Source: [Ruminococcus] torques ATCC 27756 (GTDB taxonomy: Bacteria; Bacillota; Clostridia; Lachnospirales; Lachnospiraceae). From it: a stretch of DNA of 64,000 nt. The DNA is taken from the NCBI RefSeq assembly GCF_000153925.1, contig NZ_DS264365.1, positions 1 to 64,000 of the forward strand, given 5' to 3'. The notes under the pieces are model-generated. The model saw only the letters and a program-made list of their open reading frames with translations. It was not told where the DNA came from and did not search any database. Positions 47,257-60,300 of this stretch are shown one piece after another (position 1 is the stretch's first letter; the number at the start of each line of letters is the position of its first letter). The translations under genes and the position numbers were made by a program.

Positions 47257-48058
47257 GCACGAATTTTCCGACCGCAAACACTCCCGCTGCATAGAGAATC
47301 GTAATCAGATACGCCGCTTTGTCTCTTCCGTTATATTTCAGCGGCTTCATCCTCGTCCTTCCCTCTCCTCCGTGATAGCAGCGCGCTTCCATCGCCATTG
47401 CAAGATCGTTTGCCCGGCGGAAAGCAGAAACAAACAACGGTACAAGAATCGGGATCATCGCCTTTGCCCTCTGAATAATATTCCCGCTCTCAAAATCTGC
47501 TCCTCTGGCGATCTGCGCTTTCATGATCTTATCCGTCTCCTCCAAAAGAATCGGAATAAAGCGAAGCGCGATCGACATGATCATCGCAACCTCATGAACC
47601 GGAAGATGAAGCTTGTTCAAAGGATTCAGCAGTTTTTCCATTCCGTCCATCAATCCGTTGGGAGATGTCGTAAACGTCATAAGAGACGATCCCGCCACAA
47701 GATACATTAAGCGAAGTGCCATAAACACCGAAGTACGAACGCCTTCTTCCGTAATCGTAAAAATCCAAAAATGCAGCAGCGTTTCGCCGCCTCTTGTCAA
47801 AAACAGATTCATAACGACCGTAAACATCAGAAGGATCACGATCGGTTTTAACCCTTTTACAATATATTTCAGAGGGACTTTCGACATATAGATTACCATT
47901 CCGAGAAACAATGTCGCAATTACATACCCAAGGAAAGAACTCTGAACAAACAAAGAGACAAGAAATAAAAGAGTGCAGATAATCTTCACCCGTGGGTCTA
48001 AACTATGTATCCGGCTTTTTACCGGGTAATACTGCCCGATCGTAATATCTCTGATCAT
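47234..48058 (-). CDS. ecfT: ECF transporter transmembrane component EcfT
   Basis: The 274-residue membrane protein has five to six helices and the two coupling-helix motifs ARGADFES and EARCYHGGEGRTR, which contact the two ATPases. It begins SRIHSLDPRVKIICTLLFLV, typical of group II ECF modules shared by many vitamin-binding S components. ATG overlaps ecfA2 by four bases. Confidence 0.94.
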   Translation of the reverse strand: MIRDITIGQYYPVKSRIHSLDPRVKIICTLLFLVSLFVQSSFLGYVIATLFLGMVIYMSKVPLKYIVKGLKPIVILLMFTVVMNLFLTRGGETLLHFWIFTITEEGVRTSVFMALRLMYLVAGSSLMTFTTSPNGLMDGMEKLLNPLNKLHLPVHEVAMIMSIALRFIPILLEETDKIMKAQIARGADFESGNIIQRAKAMIPILVPLFVSAFRRANDLAMAMEARCYHGGEGRTRMKPLKYNGRDKAAYLITILYAAGVFAVGKFVPFQLWIF

Positions 48059-48900
48059 ATAAAACTCCTCATTATCTCATCCGCAGCTTCTTCAATCGTT
48101 GTCGCATCAGGCGACACATCAAATCCGCGGTCTTTCAAGTCATGCATCACATAAGTAACCTGAGGTGCCGCAAGTCCGACCTCCTCCAACTCTTTATAAT
48201 GCCGGAACACTTCTTTCGGAGTACTATCCAGCATCTTTTCCCCCTTATTCATCACAATGATACGGTCTACATACCGCGCCACATCTTCCATACTGTGCGA
48301 CACAAGAACGACCGTCATCCCTGTCTCTTTATGCAGTTTTGCAATCTGGTCAAGAATCTCGTCTCTCCCTTTCGGATCAAGTCCCGCCGTCGGCTCATCC
48401 AAAATAAGCACTTTCGGCTTCATAGCCAACACTCCCGCAATCGCCACACGCCTCTTCTGTCCTCCCGAAAGCTCAAACGGAGACTGCTTATAATACTTTT
48501 CGGGAAATCCGACTAATTCCAGAGCTTCCCTCGCATTTTTCTCACTCTCTTCCTCCGACAATCCCTGATTCTTCGGGCCGAAACAAACATCACTTATCAC
48601 ATCGACTTCAAACAACTGATGCTCAGGATACTGAAACACAAGACCTACCTGACTGCGCAGTTTTCTCATGTCATACCCTTCCGCATAAATGCTTTGTCCG
48701 TCGTACAGAATATCCCCGGAAGTCGCCTTCATAAGTCCGTTTAAATGCTGAATCAGCGTAGATTTTCCTGATCCGGTATGACCGATGATCCCGACAAACT
48801 GCCCCTGCCCGATCTCCAAACTAATGTCATTGAGCGCACGTTTCTCATAAGCCGTGCCGGGACTGTATATATAATTTACATGCTCTAACGCAATCGACAT
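48055..48900 (-). CDS. ecfA2: ECF transporter ATPase EcfA2
   Basis: The 281-residue ATPase has Walker A GIIGHTGSGKSTL, Q-loop VFQYPEHQLF, signature LSGGQKRR, Walker B VLILDEPTAGLDP and H-loop VLVSHSMEDV. The Q-helix region QLFEVDVISDVCFGPKN marks an EcfA' subunit. Pairs with EcfA1 to drive uptake of vitamins through S components encoded elsewhere. Confidence 0.94.
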   Translation of the reverse strand: MSIALEHVNYIYSPGTAYEKRALNDISLEIGQGQFVGIIGHTGSGKSTLIQHLNGLMKATSGDILYDGQSIYAEGYDMRKLRSQVGLVFQYPEHQLFEVDVISDVCFGPKNQGLSEEESEKNAREALELVGFPEKYYKQSPFELSGGQKRRVAIAGVLAMKPKVLILDEPTAGLDPKGRDEILDQIAKLHKETGMTVVLVSHSMEDVARYVDRIIVMNKGEKMLDSTPKEVFRHYKELEEVGLAAPQVTYVMHDLKDRGFDVSPDATTIEEAADEIMRSFI

Positions 48901-49736
48901 AACGCTTCCACCAACTCTTCCCTTCTTAGAATTCCTTTCGGAATATCAAGACCACGTTTTCTAAGTTCCTCCGCAAGCATCGTAACTTGCGGAACATCCA
49001 TCCTGTATGATTTCAGCTCATCTGCACGGCCGAAAATTTCTCTCGGCGTCCCGTGCATTACAATATGACCGCTGTCCATAACAAACACCTGATCCGCATC
49101 GATCACTTCTTCCATATAATGAGTGATAAGAATGACCGTTACGTTCTTCTCTTTTCTCAAACGCGCAACCGCCTGAAGCACCTCCTTGCGCCCGTTCGGA
49201 TCAAGCATGGCAGTCGGTTCATCCAAAACAATACACTTCGGCTCCATCGCGATCACTCCTGCGATCGCCACACGCTGCTTCTGACCGCCGGAAAGTTTAT
49301 TCGGAGAGGACGCCCGATATTCCGTCATCCCGACAAGACGCAGACTTTCCCCTACTCTTTCCCATATCTCATCTGTCGGTATCCCTATATTTTCAGGTCC
49401 GAAACCAACATCTTCTTCTACGACAGTTCCGATGATCTGGTTGTCAGGATTTTGAAATACCATTCCCGCGCTCTTTCGCACGTCCCACAGATTCTCCGGA
49501 TCTTTCGTATCCTGTCCGTCCACCCATACAGTACCGCCTGTCGGGATCAATATTGCATTCATATGCTTTGCAAGAGTAGACTTTCCCGAACCGTTATGAC
49601 CGAGAACCGCCACAAAAGAACCTTGCGGCACATCAATATCAACCCCGTCAATGGCGCGGTTTGTTCCGATCACATTTCCTTCTTCATCACGTTTATCATA
49701 TTCATATACAAGCTTTTCCGCATGTATCATATTCAT
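48885..49736 (-). CDS. ecfA1: ECF transporter ATPase EcfA1
   Basis: The 283-residue ATPase has Walker A VLGHNGSGKSTL, Q-loop VFQNPDNQIIGTVVEEDVGF, LSGGQKQR, Walker B IVLDEPTAMLDP and H-loop ITHYMEEV. First of three overlapping genes (16 bases into ecfA2), so the module is translationally coupled. Confidence 0.94.
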   Translation of the reverse strand: MNMIHAEKLVYEYDKRDEEGNVIGTNRAIDGVDIDVPQGSFVAVLGHNGSGKSTLAKHMNAILIPTGGTVWVDGQDTKDPENLWDVRKSAGMVFQNPDNQIIGTVVEEDVGFGPENIGIPTDEIWERVGESLRLVGMTEYRASSPNKLSGGQKQRVAIAGVIAMEPKCIVLDEPTAMLDPNGRKEVLQAVARLRKEKNVTVILITHYMEEVIDADQVFVMDSGHIVMHGTPREIFGRADELKSYRMDVPQVTMLAEELRKRGLDIPKGILRREELVEALCRLR

Positions 49737-49902
49737 AGGCAGACCGCCTTTCCCGGTTTTATTTCACCTTAATTCTTCTCAATCTCTCCGCACTTACAAA
49801 AACTGCGTTTTCAGACAGATTATGGATTCCATTTTACTGCATGAAAATGTTTTTTTCAACCCGCCACAAACGCATTTTTTCTCCCTGCCAGAAACAAACG
49901 CT

Positions 49903-50784
49903 TCAATCCGAACTGCTCCGAAACCCTTCTCCAAACACTTCACTCGTCTCCATAAACATTAAAAACATATTCTCATCCGCTTCTTCCGCCGCACATTTCA
50001 CGAGAAATGCCTCAGATTTACTGCATGCACAAAGCAAGACATTCTTTTTCTTTCCCGTGTATGTTCCCGTCGCTTTGACAGACGTTACCCCTCTCTTTGT
50101 CAGCTCTGCGATCTTTGCCGCCACTTCATCTCCCTTTTCGGTTACAACAAAGGCCAGCGTTCCTGCTCCGAGTCCATACAACACTTTGTCAATCACAACA
50201 ACCGATGCAAATGTAGAGACCAATCCATAAAGGGCCGCATCTACATCTCCGAATACAGGCCATCCCAGAAGAATGATCCCAAGATCAATGATCATCGTAA
50301 TTTTCCCGACAGATAGATGAGGACGTTTTTTCTTGATCGGCATGATGACAAAATCAAGACCTCCCGAAGAAGAGCCCCGCATATAGAACATAACCATCCC
50401 GGCTCCCATCAGCGCTCCGGAACAAAGCGCAGCCATCATCCTCTGTCCTTCATACATCGGAAACACCGGAAAAACGACATCAAGAAAAAATGTTGTGATC
50501 ACCATTGATTTCGCCGTTTTCAAAAGAAAACGTTTCCCCAGTGTACGATAACTGATCACGATAAGGGGCAGATTTATAAAAAGAGTAAGTGTTCCGACCG
50601 GAATCCCGAAAACATGATTCAGCAATAGAGATATTCCCGTAATTCCGCCGGGAGCAAAATCGGCGTTTTCCGCAAACGTATATACCCCTGCCGCAAACAA
50701 TACCGCCCCCGCAATATCATAAAATAAATCGCCCCACAATAATTTTGCAGTTTTCCATTTCATTTCCTTTGTTTTTTTCCACAT
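49903..50784 (-). CDS. YitT family membrane protein (DUF2179)
   Basis: The 293-residue protein has about five N-terminal membrane helices (AGAVLFAAGVYTFAENADFA, PGGITGISLLLNHVFG; SSGGLDFVIMPIKKKRPHLS) and a soluble C-terminal DUF2179 domain (TKRGVTSVKATGTYTGKKKN). The transported or sensed substrate of the family is unknown. Upstream gap to dnaJ-like gene is short. No linked function is evident. Confidence 0.88.
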   Translation of the reverse strand: MWKKTKEMKWKTAKLLWGDLFYDIAGAVLFAAGVYTFAENADFAPGGITGISLLLNHVFGIPVGTLTLFINLPLIVISYRTLGKRFLLKTAKSMVITTFFLDVVFPVFPMYEGQRMMAALCSGALMGAGMVMFYMRGSSSGGLDFVIMPIKKKRPHLSVGKITMIIDLGIILLGWPVFGDVDAALYGLVSTFASVVVIDKVLYGLGAGTLAFVVTEKGDEVAAKIAELTKRGVTSVKATGTYTGKKKNVLLCACSKSEAFLVKCAAEEADENMFLMFMETSEVFGEGFRSSSD

Positions 50785-50861
50785 AAAAACCTCTGTATGC
50801 CATACTTATTCACAATGCTTAGTTACACTGTATTCAGTATATGCAAAACAGAGGTTTCTAA

Positions 50862-51899
50862 TCATGCGCTTTTTCTGCGTTCCGAGCTTCTTCCCGCGCA
50901 TACATTTTCAAATTCACGAAGCTTTTGCTCAGCTTCGGGATTCAGATATTTCGGTACTGCAATCTGGACTGTTACGTATTGATCGCCTCTCACTTCCGGA
51001 TTTTTCATCGAGACGATTCCTTTTCCTTTCAGGCGGATCTTCGTCCCCGACTGCGTTCCCTTTGCGATCTTACATAAAACATCCCCGTACAGCGTCTGCA
51101 CTTTCGTTTCTCCGCCAAACACTGCCGTCGTATACGGAACAAAAACTGTCGTATAAACATCGCTGCCTTTCCGTTCGTAGCCTGCTTTTACTCCCACATT
51201 TACTTTTAAAAACAGATCTCCGTTCTCTCCGCCGTTCACCCCTGGCATTCCTTTTCCGCGCAGACGGATACTCTTACCCGTATCAATCCCCGCAGGAATA
51301 TGAACCTGCAAACTCTTAGAAACGCCCTGACTATTCGGATCTTTAAAGGTAAACGTTTTATCACATCCAAAGACAGCTTCCTCAAAAGTTACCGCTATCT
51401 CCGCGTGCAGGTCTTCTCCTTTTGCATCCCTCTGCCGCTCATATCCGCGAAATCCATGAAATCCGCGAAAATCCTCTTCCCCTTTGCTTCCATGCATTCC
51501 GCGGCCGAAAATATCTCCAAACATATCTCCGAACATATCATCCATATTTCCGCTTTCAAAATGGTACTCCTGATATCCGCCGTTTCCGTTCGTATAAGCT
51601 CTGTGATAAGAACCTCCCGAAAACGGATTGCCTGATGTATCTTTGCCAAACGGATCAGCCGATGCTCCCTGATCAAATGCCGCATGGCCAAACTGATCGT
51701 ACATCTTTTTCTTCTCCGGGTCGCTCAGTACCGTATACGCCTCCGTCACTTCTTTAAACTTCTTCTCCGCCTGTTTATCGCCTTGATTCGTATCAGGATG
51801 ATATTTCTTCGCCAGCTTTCTGTAAGCCTTTTTTATCGAGCCGGCATCTGCTCCTTTTGATAGACCGAGCACTTCATAATAATCTCTTTTTACTGACAT
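50862..51899 (-). CDS. DnaJ-type co-chaperone without zinc finger (CbpA-like)
   Basis: The ATG at 51899 follows GGGAGGG. The 345-residue protein has an N-terminal J domain (HPD at 34-36), a Gly/Phe-rich region (about 72-150) and two C-terminal beta-barrel substrate-binding domains ([40 protein letters not shown]). The four CxxCxGxG repeats of DnaJ are absent, so this is a class B J protein that stimulates DnaK. It is not the dnaK-linked copy. Confidence 0.92.
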   Translation of the reverse strand: MSVKRDYYEVLGLSKGADAGSIKKAYRKLAKKYHPDTNQGDKQAEKKFKEVTEAYTVLSDPEKKKMYDQFGHAAFDQGASADPFGKDTSGNPFSGGSYHRAYTNGNGGYQEYHFESGNMDDMFGDMFGDIFGRGMHGSKGEEDFRGFHGFRGYERQRDAKGEDLHAEIAVTFEEAVFGCDKTFTFKDPNSQGVSKSLQVHIPAGIDTGKSIRLRGKGMPGVNGGENGDLFLKVNVGVKAGYERKGSDVYTTVFVPYTTAVFGGETKVQTLYGDVLCKIAKGTQSGTKIRLKGKGIVSMKNPEVRGDQYVTVQIAVPKYLNPEAEQKLREFENVCAGRSSERRKSA

Positions 51900-52003
51900 T
51901 TTCCTTCCCTCCCACAATTACAAATTCAAGATCACTGATTTTATTCTTGTTCCATTCTACTAAAAATCATTATTTACACAAATTATCTCTTTGATATAAA
52001 ACC

Positions 52004-52025
52004 ACCCCGGAGAAATTTCCGGGGT
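52004..52025. terminator. Second hairpin downstream of tuf
   Basis: ACCCCGG and CCGGGGT form a GC-rich stem with an 8-base loop, flanked by TTT on both strands. It lies between the tuf terminator and the dnaJ-like gene and probably insulates that gene from tuf read-through. Confidence 0.6.
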
Positions 52026-52111
52026 ATCTTTAGTTCTGTTCTATTTGTAATATAGCAGTTGTCTTTTTAAATGTCAATATTTTCGTAAATATTTTTCCGA
52101 AATTACAAAAA

Positions 52112-52137
52112 CCCGCAGAGCAAACACTCTGCGGGTC
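52112..52137 (-). terminator. tuf terminator
   Basis: ACCCGCAGAG and CTCTGCGGGT form a perfect 10-base stem followed on the minus strand by TTTTTG, about 35 bases after the tuf stop. Confidence 0.9.
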
Positions 52138-52171
52138 ATATCGCTATATCAAATCTATATTCAGATTATGA

Positions 52172-53365
52172 TTACTCGATGATCTTAGCTACAGTACCTG
52201 ATCCTACTGTACGTCCACCCTCACGGATAGCGAAACGAAGACCTTCTTCCATAGCTACCGGATGAATCAGTTCAACTGTCATCTCTACGTTATCTCCAGG
52301 CATACACATCTCGATACCAGCCGGAAGTTCGCAAACACCTGTTACGTCTGTTGTTCTGAAGTAGAACTGCGGACGGTAGTTGTTGAAGAACGGTGTATGA
52401 CGTCCACCTTCGTCTTTTGTCAAAACGTAAACCTGGCATGTAAATTTCTTGTGGCATGTAACTGTACCCGGTTTGATAAGAACCTGACCTCTTTCGATCT
52501 CTGTTCTCTGAACACCACGGAGAAGAGCTCCGATGTTGTCTCCAGCCTGAGCCTCGTCAAGAAGTTTACGGAACATCTCGATACCTGTTACAACTGTTTT
52601 CTTAACATCTTCATGGATACCGATGATTTCAACTTCATCAGATACATGAAGAACACCACGCTCTACTCTACCTGTAGCAACTGTACCACGTCCTGTGATA
52701 GAGAATACGTCCTCTACCGGCATAAGGAACGGTTTGTCTGTAGCACGCTCCGGTGTCGGAATCCACTCGTCAACAGCAGCCATAAGTTCCATGATCTTAT
52801 CGCCCCACTCGCTTGACGGATCCTCAAGAGCTTTCAGAGCTGATCCCTGGATGATCGGTGTGTCATCGCCCGGGAAGTCGTACTCGCTGAGTACTTCACG
52901 GATTTCCATCTCTACAAGTTCAAGAAGTTCTTCATCGTCTACCATGTCACATTTGTTCATGAATACAACGATGTACGGAACGTTAACCTGACGGGAAAGA
53001 AGGATATGCTCTTTTGTCTGAGCCATAACTCCGTCAGTTGCAGCAACAACGAGGATAGCTCCGTCCATCTGAGCTGCTCCTGTGATCATGTTCTTAACGT
53101 AGTCAGCATGTCCCGGGCAGTCAACGTGTGCGTAGTGACGGTTCTCTGTCTCGTACTCAACGTGTGCTGTAGAAATTGTGATTCCACGCTCTCTCTCTTC
53201 CGGAGCTTTATCGATGTTTTCGAAATCAACAGCTGCGTTTCCTTCTACTCTCTGTGAAAGTGTTTTTGTGATAGCAGCAGTAAGAGTTGTTTTACCGTGG
53301 TCAACGTGTCCGATTGTACCGATGTTACAATGCGGTTTGTTTCTTTCAAATTTAGCTTTTGCCAT
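52172..53365 (-). CDS. tuf: Elongation factor Tu
   Basis: The 397-residue GTPase has [21 protein letters not shown] and NKCDMVDD in domain 1, and beta-barrel domains 2 and 3 ([40 protein letters not shown]). It delivers aminoacyl-tRNA to the ribosome. It has its own strong promoter in the 118-base space after fusA. Confidence 0.98.
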   Translation of the reverse strand: MAKAKFERNKPHCNIGTIGHVDHGKTTLTAAITKTLSQRVEGNAAVDFENIDKAPEERERGITISTAHVEYETENRHYAHVDCPGHADYVKNMITGAAQMDGAILVVAATDGVMAQTKEHILLSRQVNVPYIVVFMNKCDMVDDEELLELVEMEIREVLSEYDFPGDDTPIIQGSALKALEDPSSEWGDKIMELMAAVDEWIPTPERATDKPFLMPVEDVFSITGRGTVATGRVERGVLHVSDEVEIIGIHEDVKKTVVTGIEMFRKLLDEAQAGDNIGALLRGVQRTEIERGQVLIKPGTVTCHKKFTCQVYVLTKDEGGRHTPFFNNYRPQFYFRTTDVTGVCELPAGIEMCMPGDNVEMTVELIHPVAMEEGLRFAIREGGRTVGSGTVAKIIE

Positions 53366-53439
53366 TTTGAATGTCCTCCTTAAAATAATAACCTTTTTAG
53401 GTAATCTACCTGACTTATTTTTTTATTCGGCTAAGTTTG

Positions 53440-53468
53440 ATTATATTTCAAACCCAGCCGTTTTTCAA
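53440..53468 (-). promoter_or_regulatory. tuf promoter
   Basis: TTGAAA (53468-53463), 17 bases and TATAAT (53445-53440) lie between fusA and tuf. The -35 is only 16 bases from the fusA stop. It allows tuf to be transcribed beyond the level of the str operon. Confidence 0.8.
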
Positions 53469-53483
53469 GTCCTTTTACGCTAT

Positions 53484-55601
53484 TTACGCATTTTTGTTTG
53501 ATAATATCTTTTCCTGAACAGATTTCGGTACCGGCTCGTATTTCTCAAAGAACATTGAGTAGTTACCGCGTCCCTGTGTTCTGGAACGAAGGTCTGTGGA
53601 ATATCCGAACATCTCGGACAACGGAACGTATGCGCGAACGATCTTTCCGCCGCCTAAGTCATCCATTCCTTCGATACGTCCACGACGGGAGTTCAAGTCT
53701 CCGATGATATCTCCCATGTATTCTTCAGGCATTGTAACCTCAACCTTCATGATCGGCTCAAGAAGTACCGGAGCTCCCTGTTTCATAGCATCTTTGAATG
53801 CAAGAGATCCGGCGATATGGAATGCCATCTCTGAAGAATCGACTTCATGGTAAGATCCGTCGTATACGTTTGCGTGAACACCTACAACCGGGAATCCGCC
53901 GAGGATACCTGATTTCATAGCTTCTTCGATACCTTCGCCTACAGCCGGAATGTATTCCTTCGGAATCGCACCGCCGACTACTGTGCTCTCGAATTTGTAT
54001 GTCTCCTCACCGTTGACATCCATAGGCTCGAATTTTACTTTACAGTGTCCGTACTGTCCACGACCACCGGACTGTTTTGCATACTTGCTGTCAACTTCAA
54101 CCGATTTTGTAATGGACTCTTTATAAGCAACCTGAGGCGCACCTACGTTAGCCTCTACCTTAAATTCACGAAGAAGTCGGTCAACGATGATCTCCAGGTG
54201 AAGCTCACCCATTCCGGCGATGATCGTCTGTCCTGTCTCCTGATTTGTATGAGCGCGGAATGTCGGGTCTTCTTCTGCAAGTTTTGCAAGAGATTCACCG
54301 AGTTTACCCTGAGAAGCTTTTGTTTTCGGCTCGATCGCAAGCTCGATAACCGGCTCAGGGAATTCCATAGACTCAAGGATTACCGGATTCTGCTCGTCAC
54401 AGATCGTATCTCCTGTTGTGGAGAACTTAAATCCGATCGCAGCAGCGATATCTCCCGAGTATACTTTATCCAGCTCTTCACGTTTGTTGGCATGCATCTG
54501 AAGGATACGTCCAACACGCTCTTTTTTACCTTTTGTAGCGTTGAGCACATAAGATCCGGAATTCACTGTTCCCGAGTAAACTCTGAAGTAAGCAAGTTTA
54601 CCTACAAACGGGTCAGACATGATCTTGAATACAAGCGCTGAGAACGGCTCTTCATCAGAAGAATGTCTCACTGTATCATTTCCGTCCATATCTACACCCT
54701 GAATAGCCGGAACGTCAAGCGGTGACGGCATGAATTCGATTACTGCGTCAAGAAGCTTCTGAACACCTTTGTTCTTGTAAGCTGTACCGCAGCATACCGG
54801 AACAGCAGTACATTCGCATGTCGCTTTTCTCAGCACTTTCTTCAGCTCGTCTATCGACGGCTCTTCACCTTCAAGGTACATCATCATAAGCTCGTCATCC
54901 AGCTCGCAGATCTTCTCTACGAGTTCTGTATGATACAGCTCTGCGTCATCTTTCATTGCTTCCGGAATCTCTTCGATGGAGATGTCATCTCCCTTGTCAT
55001 CGTTGTAGATGTAAGCTTTCATTTCAAAAAGATCGATGATTCCTTTGAACTCGTCTTCTTTTCCGATCGGAAGCTGAAGACAAATTGCGTTTTTACCTAA
55101 TCTTGTTTTAATCTGCTCTACTGCGTTGTAGAAATCAGCGCCCATGATGTCCATCTTGTTAATGAACGCCATTCTCGGTACGTTGTATGTGTCAGCCTGA
55201 CGCCATACGTTTTCTGACTGAGGCTCAACACCGCCCTTGGCACAAAATACACCTACCGCACCATCAAGCACACGCAGGGAACGCTCTACTTCTACTGTAA
55301 AGTCAACGTGTCCCGGTGTATCGATGATGTTGATACGATGCTCTAACGCGCCTGCTTTCGGCTTGCAGTTTTCCTGCAGCGTCCAGTGACATGTTGTCGC
55401 AGCAGATGTGATCGTGATACCTCTTTCCTGCTCCTGGGCCATCCAGTCCATAGTTGCAGTTCCTTCGTGAGTATCACCGATCTTATGGTTAACACCTGTA
55501 TAATAAAGAATACGCTCTGTTGTCGTAGTCTTTCCGGCATCAATATGCGCCATAATACCGATGTTTCTGGTTCTGTCTAATGGATATTCTCTACCAGCCA
55601 A
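53484..55601 (-). CDS. fusA: Elongation factor G
   Basis: The 705-residue five-domain GTPase has [20 protein letters not shown], switch region [26 protein letters not shown], and domain IV/V motifs [14 protein letters not shown] and [20 protein letters not shown]. It drives translocation and, with RRF, recycling. Full length; no resistance-type change is judged here. Confidence 0.98.
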   Translation of the reverse strand: MAGREYPLDRTRNIGIMAHIDAGKTTTTERILYYTGVNHKIGDTHEGTATMDWMAQEQERGITITSAATTCHWTLQENCKPKAGALEHRINIIDTPGHVDFTVEVERSLRVLDGAVGVFCAKGGVEPQSENVWRQADTYNVPRMAFINKMDIMGADFYNAVEQIKTRLGKNAICLQLPIGKEDEFKGIIDLFEMKAYIYNDDKGDDISIEEIPEAMKDDAELYHTELVEKICELDDELMMMYLEGEEPSIDELKKVLRKATCECTAVPVCCGTAYKNKGVQKLLDAVIEFMPSPLDVPAIQGVDMDGNDTVRHSSDEEPFSALVFKIMSDPFVGKLAYFRVYSGTVNSGSYVLNATKGKKERVGRILQMHANKREELDKVYSGDIAAAIGFKFSTTGDTICDEQNPVILESMEFPEPVIELAIEPKTKASQGKLGESLAKLAEEDPTFRAHTNQETGQTIIAGMGELHLEIIVDRLLREFKVEANVGAPQVAYKESITKSVEVDSKYAKQSGGRGQYGHCKVKFEPMDVNGEETYKFESTVVGGAIPKEYIPAVGEGIEEAMKSGILGGFPVVGVHANVYDGSYHEVDSSEMAFHIAGSLAFKDAMKQGAPVLLEPIMKVEVTMPEEYMGDIIGDLNSRRGRIEGMDDLGGGKIVRAYVPLSEMFGYSTDLRSRTQGRGNYSMFFEKYEPVPKSVQEKILSNKNA

Positions 55602-55625
55602 GATCTTTTCCTCCTCTATTTGGTC

Positions 55626-55651
55626 ATTCTTCGGGATAATTTCCGAAGAAT
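55626..55651 (-). other. Hairpin between rpsG and fusA
   Basis: ATTCTTCGG and CCGAAGAAT form a perfect 9-base stem in the 95-base gap, with no T tract on the minus strand, so it is more likely an mRNA processing or stability element than a terminator. Confidence 0.45.
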
Positions 55652-55696
55652 ATGCCTCGCACCTGCCTCGCTAAGAGGCGCAGCAGTGTCCGGCTC

Positions 55697-56555
<859 letters not shown>

Positions 56556-56975
56556 TTATTTTGCGTCTTTCGGTCTTTTTGCACCGTATTTAGAACGAGC
56601 CTGTCTTCTCTTAGCAACTCCTGCTGTATCAAGTGTACCACGGATAATGTGGTATCTTGTACCCGGCAGGTCCTTAACTCTTCCTCCGCGGATCATAACA
56701 ACGCTATGCTCCTGAAGGTTGTGTCCTTCACCCGGAATGTAGCTTGTTACTTCGATTCCGTTAGAGAGACGAACTCTGGCGATTTTTCTCAGAGCTGAGT
56801 TCGGTTTCTTCGGAGTAGCTGTCTTAACTGCTGTACAAACACCTCTTTTCTGCGGTGCAGATACGTCAGTCGCACGTTTCTTCAGGGAGTTGTATCCTTT
56901 CTGAAGAGCCGGTGCTGTAGACTTTTTCTCTGAAGTCTGGCGACCTTTTCTAACTAACTGGTTAAATGTTGGCAT
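56556..56975 (-). CDS. rpsL: 30S ribosomal protein S12
   Basis: The 139-residue protein reads [20 protein letters not shown], with the decoding loops [19 protein letters not shown] and [17 protein letters not shown]. The streptomycin-sensitive residues look wild type (TPKKPNS, VKDLPG). SD AGGAGGT. First gene of the str operon. Confidence 0.97.
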   Translation of the reverse strand: MPTFNQLVRKGRQTSEKKSTAPALQKGYNSLKKRATDVSAPQKRGVCTAVKTATPKKPNSALRKIARVRLSNGIEVTSYIPGEGHNLQEHSVVMIRGGRVKDLPGTRYHIIRGTLDTAGVAKRRQARSKYGAKRPKDAK

Positions 56976-57098
56976 TCTTTTTCACCTCCTATGAATTATT
57001 CGTTTCCTCATGACTTATGTCATAAGGGGCTGCGGATAATATGTCTTTATCCTTTTCGGCGCACAAAAAGAACAACGTCTTTTTCTGCACGCTAGGTT

Positions 57099-57127
57099 AG
57101 TTTATTACGTTTTTTTAAGAAAGTCAA
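57099..57127 (-). promoter_or_regulatory. Promoter of the str operon
   Basis: TTGACT (57127-57122), 17 bases and TAAACT (57104-57099) lie about 120 bases before rpsL. The leader between holds an imperfect GTGC-A-rich/T-rich-GTGC stem near 57060-57090. The rest of 56976-57231 shows nothing else. Confidence 0.7.
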
Positions 57128-57233
57128 GGGATTTGCCAACTTTTCCGCCTTTTTCATGTCTTTTTTCTTTTTTTCATTCTTTCTTTATAAAATTGCTCCG
57201 TCTTTTCACAGTCATATCTTTAAAATAAATGAT

Positions 57234-57285
57234 AAAAAACGGGAAAATCACGGTTATCTTCTCAGATAATCCATAACTTTCCCGT
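57234..57285 (-). terminator. Terminator of the fucosidase gene
   Basis: ACGGGAAA (57239-57246) pairs with TTTCCCGT (57278-57285), with an inner GGTTATC/GATAATCC stem. The minus strand then runs into TTTTTTATC. Confidence 0.8.
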
Positions 57286-57333
57286 CTCTGTTATCTCTTT
57301 ATTCAGATTGTCCGAATGCCTTCGGCATCAGAA

Positions 57334-60300
57334 TTATTTTTCCTGATTTCTTCTTCTGAATCCGAATACGAACGCTGCCGCTGCAAGGAGTAATGTTCCC
57401 GCATATACAAACAGGTTTGAGCTGTCGCCTGTCTGCACTGCCGAATTTCCTGTGCCGCTGCCTCCTGTACTTCCATTTCCGCCTGCGTTTCCACTACCGT
57501 TTCCGCTTCCGCCTGTGCTTCCACTGCCGTTTCCGTTTCCGCCTGTGCTTCCATTTCCGTTTCCTTCACCGTTTCCATCGCCGCTTCCGCCGTCGACCGG
57601 TTTCAGATTCTGGATTGCCGTATTCAATGCAAGCGCTGCCTGATCGACTTCATCCTGATCTGCATCTGCTTTTTCAAGAACTGCCTTTGCATTTTGAAGA
57701 GCCGCATTAAACTCTGCCTTACCTTCTTCTTTATACTGTGTCAGATCAAGCGCTTCCGCCTTGCCGATTGCCTCCTTAAGCGTATCTTTATTCACCTGAG
57801 GAGTCTGATCTTTTTCATTCAAAGCCTCCTGTGCAGCTTTCAGCTCTTTTGCCATCTGATTCACATCGTCCTGTGTTCCCGCAAAGCTTCCGCCGGCAAT
57901 GTCTGCAAGAAGTTTTTCCGCCTCTTCCAGTTTTGCAGTAAATGCAGTTTTGGCATCGTCATCTTTGTAATCATTCAGATCTAATCCCTTAGCCGCCTTA
58001 ACTGCCGCTTCAAGCTCTACTGCAGAAATCGGAGGAACCGGTGTTCCCGGACTCTTGATATCGAATTTATCCAACTGCGGAGCTTTTGTATCGAACGCCG
58101 TAAATACGAGGCATCCTTCGCCTGCTGTTTTCACATTCAGTTTGAATTCTTTCGTATGTGTCGCATCTGCGCTGCTTGCGCCTGCCGTTACTTCTCCGGC
58201 TTCGATCTTGCCGTCTTTTTCTGCCCATTTGAATCCGTTCTGAGTGCTTCCGCTTCTGTAAGACAACGTAACTGTATATTCTCCCGCCTGCGGAGCATTG
58301 TAGTAAAGTGTCAGCGTATCGCCTTTGTTCATCGAGTTGACAAACTTACCGCCGCTTGCCCAATCAGCTTCCTTTACTTCCATCTTCCACTGACCGTCGC
58401 TTGGGTCTTCTACGTTTTTAGCTTCAAGTCTCTCTGCTTCAAGAGTCTTTGCATTTCCGTCTACAGGGAATTCAAATCGATTGTCTTCCGCATACATCTC
58501 TTTTTCAAATGTAGCAGTGATCGTATGTCCGTTTGCCAAAACTTCCTCAAATGTATATTTCGTTCTAGAACCTACGGATTTTCCGTCTACGACTACATCC
58601 TTCACTGCATAGCCTTCATTCGGCTTCATTTCAAATTCCTTTGAAGAACCTTCTTCTACTTCCACTGCTCCAAGCGGTGAAATCGTTCCCTGCTCGCCTT
58701 CTGCAACGGATGAAGTGATCGTGTATTTCTCCATCGGAACTTCTTTTGCCGTTACTTCAAATTTATCAAGGTTCGGAGAACCTTTGTCGTCTGCAGTAAA
58801 GATCAGTTCTCCGTCGCCTGCTGCCGTGATCTCTACATCAAACTCTAACGTCTCATATTTCGTTCCGTTAGACTCTGTTCCATATATGTCAGCCTTAGAT
58901 CCTGCTGTCACGTTCTTGCCAGACCAGTTCAAAGAGTTCGGCTGTTTTCCGCTTGCCAGTCTTCCGCTCTGGTATGTTGCTTTGAACGTATATGTTCCCG
59001 CTTTATCTGCATGGAACGGAACTTTGATGATGTTGCCTTTTTCAAACCAACCGACTTTCTGTCCGTTACTTGCTTTATCATCTGCCACAAGGCGAACGTG
59101 TTTACCATTTTCCGATGTTCCTTTATCTAATATGAAGTGCTCTGCCTCAAGCTGTTTTGTTCTTCCTTTCAGACGAGGCATAATAAATCTATCTTCATCT
59201 GTGTATGTAGATCGCTTTGTAAGACTGTTCAGAGCCGCTTCCAGTTTCGTACAAGCTTCGGCATAATCCTGTGCTCCTGCATTTGTTTTTTCCATAACTG
59301 CTTTCGCATCTTTTATCGCCGCCTGAAGCGCTTCCCAGCTTCCGCTTGTATACTGCGCTTCATTATATCCTGCTTTCTCGATCTGAGCTAATTTTTCTTT
59401 TACTTTTTCTTTTGTATACTGCTCAGAGTCAGCGATCGTCACTGTCGCCGGATTATTGAATCCGATAATCGTTCCGTTCGTCGGATCTGCAAGAACAGCA
59501 GTAAAGGAAAGATCGCCTGTCTCTCCCGGCACTCTTCTTGTCTCAACATGAGCTTGCGCCTCTGTCTGACCGTCTGCAAACTTCAACTCCATATTTCCGT
59601 CTGCATTAAAGTGATCCTGCCATGCGCTTCCCGGATTTACCTGGAACTGTACCGTAGCTTCGCCTTTTGTTCCTCCGAGACGTTTTACCATGATCGGAGT
59701 CTTTGTGTTTTCATTAACACGATAGCTCGGATACTCGATCTGGAACATACCTTTTCCGCCGTTGTTCAATACTAACGCGGCATCTACTCCGATTGCCTCT
59801 GTACCCGTTCCTGTATTAACAATTTTTAATGTATGCTTTCCTTCTTTTAACGTATCAGACTCAAAGATTCTTTGCTGAAGCTTTCTCTTATCTGACTTCG
59901 TATTAATAGACGCCACCTTGTTGCCGTCGATATATACGTCTGCCGGACCGTGGCTCGGATCGATCGTACCTACAAGCCATACTTTCGTTCCTGTAAACTT
60001 CACAGTTGCCTCTGCATTCGGACGACACCACATACCTGTGCCTTCGATAAACTGATCTCCCGACTCCTTTGACCATCCGTCTGCCGTAAACGCTCTGTCA
60101 TCGACTACCTGAAGTCCTTCCGGAATTCCGTTCGGAGCTTCCATACCTGCCGCCGCTTTATAAACGCCGACCTCACTGATCATAGGAATTTTATTTTCCG
60201 CGCTTTCATGCGCCGTTACCGTGATCCTGATCTTACTTGATTTTACAGGGCTTCTGCGGCTGAGACGTTTCGCGCCAACCGTTGTTCCCTCGTCAAACTT

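Noticed and set aside
57303-57578. Minus-strand frame rich in Glu/Ala/Thr (EAQAETETAVEAQ)
   Set aside because: It is an alternative frame of the Gly/Asn/Ser repeat of the fucosidase linker; low complexity only.
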